NCBI GenBank assembly: GCA_003222155.1
Contig: QHUU01000062.1
Location: 1 to 56,070, forward strand
Source of the DNA: Gemmatimonadota bacterium
GTDB taxonomy: Bacteria; Gemmatimonadota; Gemmatimonadetes; Gemmatimonadales; GWC2-71-9
Direction of reading: 5' to 3'
Length of the DNA: 56,070 bases
Shown here piece by piece: positions 18,532 through 25,644 of the stretch (the first letter of the stretch is position 1; each line of letters opens with the position of its first letter). The translations under genes were made by a program, and so were the position numbers. Below the pieces are notes generated by a model. That model was not told where the DNA came from. It ran no database searches and saw only the letters and a list, made by a program, of their open reading frames with translations.

Positions 18532-18634
18532 AGTTGTTCGCACTCCTTCGAATTTCCAGATTCCATTTTCAATATCACCGCGCTCACGCCCCCGCCTCGG
18601 GGTTCCGCCCGCCGTAGCATGGAGCAACACACAC

Positions 18635-19890
<1,256 letters not shown>

Positions 19891-19894
<4 letters not shown>

Positions 19895-20331
19895 CCGGCG
19901 GGTCGGGGCGGCTGCTCGGCGTGGATTGGGGCGAGCGCCGCATCGGCCTCGCCCTGTCCGATGAGACCCAGACCCTCGCCCAACCCCTCACCACCCTGAC
20001 GCGCCGTACCGGCAAGCGCTTCCCCATGCGCCAGCTGCTCACCCTGCTGGACCGCCACGCCGTGACGGGTGTGGTGGTCGGCCTGCCGCTCGACCAGGAC
20101 GGCGCGGAAGGCGACGCGGCCACGGCCGCCCGCACCCTGGCGGCGGCGATCGCGCAGCACTCCGGCAAACCGGTGGCCCTGTGGGACGAGCGGCTCACGA
20201 CGGCGCGCGCGCTCCAGGCAGTGCGCGACTTGGGCGGCACGACGCGGGGTCGGAAGGACGACGTGGACGCGCTGGCGGCGACGGTGTTGTTGCAGCACTA
20301 CATGGACGCCCGGCGGGGGTCAGGGATATGA
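19891..20331 (+). CDS. ruvX: Holliday junction resolvase-like protein RuvX/YqgF
   Basis: A 146-residue RNase H-fold nuclease of the YqgF family, with roles in pre-16S rRNA processing and possibly in recombination. [17 protein letters not shown] holds the first catalytic Asp, [11 protein letters not shown] the central strand, WDERLTT the middle acidic residue, and [17 protein letters not shown] the final Asp pair. The start codon overlaps the rho stop (ATGA), and the stop overlaps the mltG start in another ATGA. Coupling of yqgF with mltG is common in bacteria. Confidence 0.95.
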
Positions 20332-21389
20332 GAACGCGGAACGCGGAACGCGGAACGCGGAACAGGCGCCCGATCTTCCCTGCGCTGTTCCGCGTTCCGA
20401 CTTCCGCGTTCCGCGTTCTGCTGGTGGTCGCCCTCGCGGCCTGCGGGCGCTCCGATGGCCCGCGTGTAACCGTGACCATCCCGGCGGGTGCGTCTCTCGA
20501 GGCCGCCGTCGACTCCCTCACCGCCAGCCGGGTCATCGACCGTCCCGGCCTGTTCCGGCTGTACGCCAGGCTGCGCGGCCTCGCGGGATCGCTCAAGAGC
20601 GGCGTGTACCTGCTGCGCCAGGACGAGGCGTGGTCGGACGTCGTGGAGGCGCTGGCGCGCGGCCGCGGCGTCGAGCAGCGATTCACCGTGCGCGAGGGAC
20701 TGCGGCTCGGCGAGATCGCGGACCTGGCCCAACGGGGCCTCCGCATCCCGCGCGACTCGTTCCTGGACGCGGCGCAGGATTCCGCGCTGCTCGCGCAACT
20801 CGGGCTCCCCGACCAGGCCGCGAGCGCCGAGGGATACCTGTTCCCGACGACCTACCTGCTGCCGCTGCACATCGGCGCGCACGAGCTGGTTCGGGTGATG
20901 ACCCATCAATTCAGCCAGCAGTGGAGCCCGGAGTGGCAGGCCCGGCTCGACTCCGTCCATTTCACACGGCATCAGCTCGTCACCCTGGCATCGATCATCG
21001 AATCGGAAGTCCGCTACGACCCCGACCGGCCGTTCATCTCCGCGGTGTACCAGAACCGGCTCAAGCGGGGAATGCGGCTGGAGGCCGATCCGACCGTGAG
21101 CTATGCGTATGGCCGGCGCCTGAAGCGCGTGTGGGAGAAGAACCTCGCCGTGCGCTCCTCCTACAACACCTATCTCCACGCCGGGCTGCCGCCCGGGCCC
21201 ATTTCGCAGCCGGGGCGCGCCAGCCTCGCCGCGGCGCTCTACCCCGCCGACGTGCCGTTCCTGTACTTCGTCGCCCAGGCCGACGGCAAGCACATCTTCT
21301 CCGCCACGTACGCAGAGCATCTGGCCGCAATCCGGCGGGTCAAGGAAATGCGGCGCGCAGCGCGCGCGCCGCGCCCGCCGGGTCGCTAG
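20328..21389 (+). CDS. mltG: Endolytic murein transglycosylase MltG (lipoprotein-type signal)
   Basis: A YceG-family enzyme that cuts nascent glycan strands at the inner membrane. Core signatures are present: VTVTIPAGASLEAAVDSL (LysM-like part), EGYLFPTTYLLP, the catalytic-Glu region ASIIESEVRYDPDRPFISAVYQNRL, RLEADPTVSYAYG, YNTYLHAGLPPGPISQPG and FLYFVAQADGKHIFSATY. I start at the ATG of the ATGA overlap with ruvX. The first 30 residues are encoded by a family A heptad hairpin, giving a basic Arg-rich n-region followed by VLLVVALAAC, so C39 is a plausible lipidation site instead of the usual membrane helix. A GTG after the repeat would leave almost no signal. Confidence 0.94.
   Translation: MRTRNAERGTRNRRPIFPALFRVPTSAFRVLLVVALAACGRSDGPRVTVTIPAGASLEAAVDSLTASRVIDRPGLFRLYARLRGLAGSLKSGVYLLRQDEAWSDVVEALARGRGVEQRFTVREGLRLGEIADLAQRGLRIPRDSFLDAAQDSALLAQLGLPDQAASAEGYLFPTTYLLPLHIGAHELVRVMTHQFSQQWSPEWQARLDSVHFTRHQLVTLASIIESEVRYDPDRPFISAVYQNRLKRGMRLEADPTVSYAYGRRLKRVWEKNLAVRSSYNTYLHAGLPPGPISQPGRASLAAALYPADVPFLYFVAQADGKHIFSATYAEHLAAIRRVKEMRRAARAPRPPGR
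20333..20417 (+). repeat. Heptad hairpin repeat, family A copy 2 (inside mltG)
   Basis: Left arm 20333-20365: four AACGCGG heptads plus AACAG. Loop 20366-20384 (19 nt). Right arm 20385-20417: CTGTT, CCGCGTT, CCGACTT, CCGCGTT, CCGCGTT. It starts 5 nt after the mltG ATG begins and 1 nt after the ruvX stop. It contains no stop codon in the mltG frame and encodes the n-region of its signal. Confidence 0.93.
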
Positions 21390-21969
21390 CGCCCCACACG
21401 GCGCCGATCACGGCGATGCCGGCGGCGCCGGCGCGCGCGACCGCGGCGGCGTTGGCCGCGCCGATGCCGCCGATCGCGATCACCGGCGTCCCGGTCGGGG
21501 CGAGCCGGGCGAGGCGGGCGAAGCCCTCGGCCCCGAGCGGCGGGCCGGCATCCGGCTTGGTTCCCGTGGCGAAGCACGGCCCGACGCTCCAGTAGTCGGC
21601 GCGCCAGCCGCGCACCCGGTCCGCCTCGGCGGGCGTACCGACGGAGACGCCGAGCAGGAAGGCCGGCGGCGGGGGTACGTGGGGCCGCACCCGGTCGAGC
21701 GGCAGGTCGTCCTGGCCGAGGTGGGCGCCGGCCGCCCCGGCGGCGAGCGCCACGTCGACCCGGTCGTTGACGATCACGGGGACCGCGAGGGCGCCCACCA
21801 GGGAGCGCGTGAGCGCCGCGACATCCCGGGGCGGCGCATCTTTGAGGCGCACCTGGATCATCGTCGCCCCGCCGCGCGCCGCCTGGCGGCACTCTGCCAC
21901 GGGGTCGCGCCCCTTGAGGAGCGCGGCATCCGTGAGCACCATCAAGCGCAACTGATCGGCGAGCGCCAT
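21340..21969 (-). CDS. thiE: Thiamine-phosphate synthase ThiE
   Basis: A TIM-barrel enzyme joining hydroxymethylpyrimidine diphosphate and thiazole phosphate. The order of signatures fits: LMVLTDAALLKGRDP, GGATMIQVRLKDAPPRDV (pyrophosphate-side Lys), VIVNDRVDVALAAGAAGAHLGQDDLP, the phosphate-binding VGPCFATGTKPDAGPPLG and PVIAIGGIGAANAAAVARAGAAGIAVIGAVW. At 209 residues it is full length. The ATG shares two bases with the aroH ATG on the other strand (CATG at 21967-21970). The 3' end overlaps the mltG 3' end by 50 nt. No TPP riboswitch is seen, and there is no room for a leader. Confidence 0.93.
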   Translation of the reverse strand: MALADQLRLMVLTDAALLKGRDPVAECRQAARGGATMIQVRLKDAPPRDVAALTRSLVGALAVPVIVNDRVDVALAAGAAGAHLGQDDLPLDRVRPHVPPPPAFLLGVSVGTPAEADRVRGWRADYWSVGPCFATGTKPDAGPPLGAEGFARLARLAPTGTPVIAIGGIGAANAAAVARAGAAGIAVIGAVWGASDPAGAARALRAAFP

Positions 21970-22336
21970 GACCAAAACTCTGCGTGGACTGCGCGGCGCC
22001 ACCACGGCGGCGGCGAACTCGCGCGAAGCGATCCTCAACGCGACGGCCGAGCTGTTGCGCGCGCTCCAGGAGGCCAACGGCTTTCGGCCCGAGGAAGTCG
22101 AGAGCGCGATCTTCACGTCGTCTCCCGACCTGACCGCCGAGTACCCGGCACGCGCCGCGCGACTGCTCGGCTGGAGCGATGTGCCGCTGCTCGGCACCGC
22201 GGAGGTGGCCGTCCCGGACGGATTGCCGCGCTGCATCCGCGTGCTGCTCCACTTCTACACGGCCAAACCGCAGCGTGAGCTGAAACATATGTACCTGCGC
22301 GATGCGGCCAAGCTGCGCCCGGATCGACGGCAATGA
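21968..22336 (+). CDS. aroH: Chorismate mutase, AroH type
   Basis: A 122-residue monofunctional chorismate mutase, converting chorismate to prephenate for Phe/Tyr synthesis. LRGLRGATTAAANSREAI holds the N-terminal active-site Arg, TSSPDLTAEYPARAARLLGW is the family signature, and LPRCIRVLLHF and ELKHMYLRDAAKLRPD provide the remaining Arg and Tyr. The fold is a trimeric pseudo-barrel in this class, not the AroQ helical type. The start lies back to back with thiE, sharing CATG, and the stop overlaps the next gene by ATGA. Confidence 0.95.
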   Translation: MTKTLRGLRGATTAAANSREAILNATAELLRALQEANGFRPEEVESAIFTSSPDLTAEYPARAARLLGWSDVPLLGTAEVAVPDGLPRCIRVLLHFYTAKPQRELKHMYLRDAAKLRPDRRQ

Positions 22337-23514
22337 CGGGCGGTGCGGCGCTCCGCCAACGGACGACCATCGTCTCGGCCAAGGGCGCCGCGCGCTGGCA
22401 GGCCGGCCACCCCTGGATCTATCGCACCGACCTGTACGACGAGCCGGGCGACGCCCCCGGCATCGTCGCCGTCACCGACCGCCGCGGGCGCCACCTCGGC
22501 CAGGCACTGTACTCCCCCAAGTCGGAGATCCGGCTGCGCCTGCTCACGCGCGGCCGTGAGCCGGTCGACGCGGCCTGGTGGGGCGAGCGGATCCGCGCGG
22601 CGGCCGCCCGGCGCGAAGGGCTCGCCGCCACGGCGTATCGCGTGGTCCACGCCGAGGGGGACGGGCTCCCGTCCCTCGTCGTGGACCGCTACGGCCCCTA
22701 CCTCGTCGCCCAGCTGCTCTCGGCCGGACTCGAGCAGGTCCGGGACGACGTCCTGGCGGGGATCGGTGCGGCTCTCGCGCCCGACGGAATCCTGCTGCGC
22801 AACGACTCCGCCATCCGGCGGCATGAAGGACTGCCGCTCGAGGTGACGCTCGCCTACGGCGAGGTGCCGAAGGTTGTGGAGGTTGTGGAGGCTGATGTGC
22901 GTTATGCCGCTGCGCCCTGGACCGGCCAGAAGACCGGCGCGTTCCTCGACCAGCGCGAGAACCGCCTACTCGTGGGCGAGCACACCGGCCCGGGCCAGGC
23001 ACTGGACCTGTTCACCTACCACGGCTCGTTCGCGCTGCACCTCGCACGCCGGGCGGCGGGGGTGGTGGCCGTGGACTCGAGCGCCGAGGCCCTGGCGCGG
23101 GGGCAGGACAACGCGACCCTCAACGGGCTCACGAACATCCGCTGGCGCGAAGCGAACGCATTCGATCTGCTGCGCGAGCTCGAGCGCCGCGAGGAGCGCT
23201 TCGACACGGTGGTGCTCGATCCGCCCGCGTTCGCAAAATCCAAACAGAGCCTGGTCCGGGCGGTCGCCGGCTACAAAGAGATCAACCTGCGCGCCATGCG
23301 CCTCCTGGCCGCGGGGGGCGTGCTGTTCACGTGCTCCTGCTCGTACCACGTGAACCGCGCGGTCTTCCTCGAGATGGTAGCCGACGCAGCCCGGGACTCG
23401 GGCCGGCGCCTCCAGCTCCTCGCAGTCACGGGCGCGGGGCGCGACCACCCGGAGCTGGTCAACGTACCGGAGACCGGGTACCTGAAGGGTGCGCTGCTGC
23501 GAGCGGTGGACTAA
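22333..23514 (+). CDS. RlmI-like class I rRNA methyltransferase with PUA domain
   Basis: A 393-residue SAM-dependent methyltransferase of the RlmI/COG1092 group, which make 5-methylcytosine in 23S rRNA. An N-terminal PUA domain (about 12-90: VSAKGAARWQAGHPWIYRTDL) precedes a linker with YRVVHAEGDGLPSLVVDRYG. The Rossmann domain has TGQKTGAFLDQRENR, ALDLFTYHGSFALHLARRAAGVVAVD, the catalytic DPPAFAKSK and FTCSCSYHVNRAVFLEMV with the SCS cysteine. The segment PKVVEVVEADV (about 180-190) is encoded by two copies of a nonamer AGGTTGTGG (22871-22888) and looks like repeat DNA absorbed into the gene. Exact target base unknown. Confidence 0.92.
   Translation: MTGGAALRQRTTIVSAKGAARWQAGHPWIYRTDLYDEPGDAPGIVAVTDRRGRHLGQALYSPKSEIRLRLLTRGREPVDAAWWGERIRAAAARREGLAATAYRVVHAEGDGLPSLVVDRYGPYLVAQLLSAGLEQVRDDVLAGIGAALAPDGILLRNDSAIRRHEGLPLEVTLAYGEVPKVVEVVEADVRYAAAPWTGQKTGAFLDQRENRLLVGEHTGPGQALDLFTYHGSFALHLARRAAGVVAVDSSAEALARGQDNATLNGLTNIRWREANAFDLLRELERREERFDTVVLDPPAFAKSKQSLVRAVAGYKEINLRAMRLLAAGGVLFTCSCSYHVNRAVFLEMVADAARDSGRRLQLLAVTGAGRDHPELVNVPETGYLKGALLRAVD
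22871..22897 (+). repeat. Nonamer repeat inside the methyltransferase gene (family D unit)
   Basis: AGGTTGTGG occurs twice in tandem and is followed by AGGCTGATG. A 14-nt stretch, GGTTGTGGAGGTTG, is identical to part of the right arm of the family D hairpin at about 17338-17382 (reverse complement). Nine bases keep the reading frame, so the unit adds three residues each time. Confidence 0.75.
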
Positions 23515-23562
23515 GCTCCCCGTTGACTAAACCGCTGTCCCTTACAACCTTGCATTTCGTCC

Positions 23563-24417
23563 ATGCCGGCGTCCGTGCTCGTCCGCCGAGTGTTCATCGG
23601 CCTGCTGGTCGCCAACCTGGCGGTCGTGGGGGTGAAGCTCTGGGTGGGATTCGCATCCGGGTCGCTCGCCATCCTCGGCGGCGCAGTCGATTCCTGCGTG
23701 GATGCGCTGAACAATGTGGTCGCCCTGATCGTGATTCGCGTGGCAGCCAAGGAGCCCGATGAGGACCATCCCTACGGCCACGGCAAGTTCGAGACGCTCG
23801 GCGCGCTCGCCGTCGTCGGATTCCTGTCGATCACCTGCTTCGAGCTGGTGCGGGGCGCGGTCAACCATCTCGTGAGCGGCACCCATCGCGTCGACGTCAG
23901 CGACTGGCAGCTGGCGCTGCTCGTGCTCACGCTCGGGGTGAACGTGCTGATCACCTGGTACGAGCACCGCCGCGGCACCGAGCTCGGCAGCGCGCTGCTC
24001 GTGGCCGACGCGGCGCACACGCGGGCCGACGTCTTCGTGACGGTCGGCGTCGTGGTGAGCGTCCTGCTCATGCGTCAGGGGTGGTGGTGGGCGGACTCGT
24101 CGGTCGCGATCATCGTGGCCCTGGTGATCGTCTTCGTAGCGTACCGTATCCTGGCGCGCACGGTGCCGGTGCTGGTGGACGAGCGCGCCATTCCCACGCG
24201 CGACATCCAGGACGCCGCCCAGGCGGTCCCGGGCGTGAAGAGCGCCTACAGCATCCGGTCACGCGGGCCCTCCGACCTGCGCTACGCCGAAGTCACCGTA
24301 TGCGTCGATCGCCACGCGGACGTCGAGTCCGCCCACGCGATCGCCGACCAGGTGGAAGAGCGGCTCAAGCGCGACCTGCGGCTGCACGAGGTCACCGTGC
24401 ACGTAGAGCCATGCTGA
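23563..24417 (+). CDS. Cation diffusion facilitator (CDF) family metal transporter
   Basis: A 284-residue proton-coupled divalent metal exporter with about six membrane helices. SGSLAILGGAVDSCVDALNNVVAL includes the DxxxD-type site of helix 2; here it is DSCVD. DHPYGHGKFETLGALAVVG is the family signature, and LLVADAAHTRADVFVTVGVV gives the HxxxD of helix 5. The C-terminal cytoplasmic ferredoxin-like domain spans about residues 205-284 (VLVDERAIPTRDIQDAAQAVPGVKSAYSIRSRG...LHEVTVHVEP). Zn, Fe, Mn or Co could be substrates. The 49-bp gap before it shows no clear promoter. Confidence 0.94.
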   Translation: MPASVLVRRVFIGLLVANLAVVGVKLWVGFASGSLAILGGAVDSCVDALNNVVALIVIRVAAKEPDEDHPYGHGKFETLGALAVVGFLSITCFELVRGAVNHLVSGTHRVDVSDWQLALLVLTLGVNVLITWYEHRRGTELGSALLVADAAHTRADVFVTVGVVVSVLLMRQGWWWADSSVAIIVALVIVFVAYRILARTVPVLVDERAIPTRDIQDAAQAVPGVKSAYSIRSRGPSDLRYAEVTVCVDRHADVESAHAIADQVEERLKRDLRLHEVTVHVEPC

Positions 24418-25262
24418 GCCTGTCCGGGGACCACCAGTCCCGCACGGCGCGTCGGCCGCCGCGCTCGCTCAAGCAGGAATACCACGAGTTCCTGCTGCAG
24501 CGCATCGAGGAGTACAAGAACACCCTGACCCGCGAGGAGCTGCTCGAGATCGGCGACGAGGCCGTGCGCGAGCTGGAAGAGAGCGCGGCGGGGCAGTATC
24601 TGCTCACCGAGGTGCTGCTGCTCGAGCACGTGGACCGGATCATCGCCCGCCGACTGCGGCTCCCCGCGTTCCCGCGCTGGCGCCAGAAGCACCGCGCGCT
24701 GCGGGCCGCGCAGCGCGCACCCACGCACTGGGGCCTCGCGCCGGACGGAGCGCTGGTGAGCTCGGTGCGCCGCCTCGAGCCCGGGGACGTCGGCGTGGTC
24801 ATCGGCGCGGCGGCGTTGCCCGCCGCCCTGTTCATCGCCGCCCACGACGCGGAGGTGTTCCTGATCGACCAGGACCTGGCCGCCATCGAGGGCGCCGAGA
24901 GCCGGGCCGTCACCGAGCAGCTGGCGGGGCGCTTCCAAGCGCTCGTCGTCACGTTCGGCGGCTGGTTCCCCGACGTGTCGCCCAGCGTCGTGGTGATCGA
25001 TCCCGCCGCCCTCGCCCCCGCCCGGGCGCGCGACCGCAACGGGCTGCTGGCGGAACTCCAGGCCCGCACCCGCCCGGGCGGCGTGCACGTGGTCCTGCCC
25101 AGCCCCACGGCCAGCGAGGTCATCCCACTCGCCCCGGAGGCGCTGCAGGCGCAGTACGGCGGCTGGGAGATCGTGCGGCGCCGTCGTACCAAGGCAGGCG
25201 CCGGTTTCACGGCGACCAAGCCCGAGCGTCTGCTGGACACGGCGCTGAACGTGTCGGAGTGA
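24411..25262 (+). CDS. Hypothetical protein with Rossmann-like C-terminal half
   Basis: A 283-residue protein of unknown function. The first 100 residues are helical and charged (LKQEYHEFLLQRIEEYKNTLTREELLEIGDEAVREL). The second half has GDVGVVIGAAALPAALFIAAHDAEVFLIDQDLAAIEGAE and, later, PSVVVIDPAALAP, RTRPGGVHVVLPS and GWEIVRRRRTKAGAGFTATKP. This resembles a class I methyltransferase scaffold with a degenerate SAM loop. It overlaps the CDF gene by 7 nt, so they are cotranslated. I cannot assign an activity. Confidence 0.72.
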   Translation: MLSLSGDHQSRTARRPPRSLKQEYHEFLLQRIEEYKNTLTREELLEIGDEAVRELEESAAGQYLLTEVLLLEHVDRIIARRLRLPAFPRWRQKHRALRAAQRAPTHWGLAPDGALVSSVRRLEPGDVGVVIGAAALPAALFIAAHDAEVFLIDQDLAAIEGAESRAVTEQLAGRFQALVVTFGGWFPDVSPSVVVIDPAALAPARARDRNGLLAELQARTRPGGVHVVLPSPTASEVIPLAPEALQAQYGGWEIVRRRRTKAGAGFTATKPERLLDTALNVSE

Positions 25263-25276
25263 CCACTCCCCTTCCC

Positions 25277-25378
25277 CACCACGCACGTTACACGTTGCAG
25301 GACGCCAAGTTACACGAAACGACCCGCGGCAAGCGCTTTGCCTCATGCAACGTGTAACCTACAACGTGGAACGTGGTG
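25277..25378 (+). repeat. Heptad hairpin repeat, family C
   Basis: Left arm 25277-25299: CACC then ACGTTAC, ACGTTGC units. Right arm 25347-25378: GCAACGT, GTAACCT, ACAACGT, GGAACGT and GGTG. The arms mirror each other around a 47-nt centre. The unit GGAACGT differs from the family A unit by one base in phase. It fills the gap between the unknown protein gene and the 55-codon ORF. Confidence 0.8.
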
Positions 25379-25379
25379 A

Positions 25380-25547
25380 ATGACCAGCTTACCATTGGTC
25401 CTGGACGACGACGAGCCCCTCGGCATCATCCTGCGGGCGGGCCGCCGCATGCTCCGTCCGGCGAAGATCTGGGCCTACTGCTGGTTCGCAGACGAGGGCG
25501 AAGCGGGCGATCACACGCACCGCCACCTCCCCGAGCATCTCGACTGA
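25380..25547 (+). CDS. Small hypothetical protein (55 aa)
   Basis: A short ORF starting at an ATG 1 nt after the family C hairpin: it begins TSLPLVLDDDEPLGIILRAG, then has the aromatic patch KIWAYCWFADEG and a His-rich end HTHRHLPEHLD. It is followed 5 nt later by a strong hairpin terminator, which supports it being the end of a transcription unit. There is no recognisable family. The Cys and His residues might bind a metal, which is a guess. No strong Shine-Dalgarno is visible (GTGG only). Confidence 0.5.
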   Translation: MTSLPLVLDDDEPLGIILRAGRRMLRPAKIWAYCWFADEGEAGDHTHRHLPEHLD

Positions 25548-25552
25548 GCACC

Positions 25553-25588
25553 CGGGCCGGCCATCCAGCCGGCCCGTGCCGCTTTTAT
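25553..25588 (+). terminator. Rho-independent terminator
   Basis: A perfect 9-bp stem, CGGGCCGGC with GCCGGCCCG (25553-25561 and 25568-25576), a 6-nt loop CATCCA, and then TGCCGCTTTTATC. The stem is very stable and the T-run is short but present. It separates the small ORF from the formate dehydrogenase gene. Confidence 0.7.
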
Positions 25589-25644
25589 CGCTCCGGGGCT
25601 CGACGGCTGGTAGCCGGCGGCCGCGGCGGCTAATCTTACGATCC

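Noticed and set aside
20181-20327. Upstream extension of mltG within ruvX
   Set aside because: The extra 49 residues are a shadow of ruvX; the ATGA overlap start is in line with the other junctions.
21960-22000. TPP riboswitch upstream of thiE
   Set aside because: The start codon overlaps aroH, and no THI-box sequence is present on the minus strand in the adjacent DNA.
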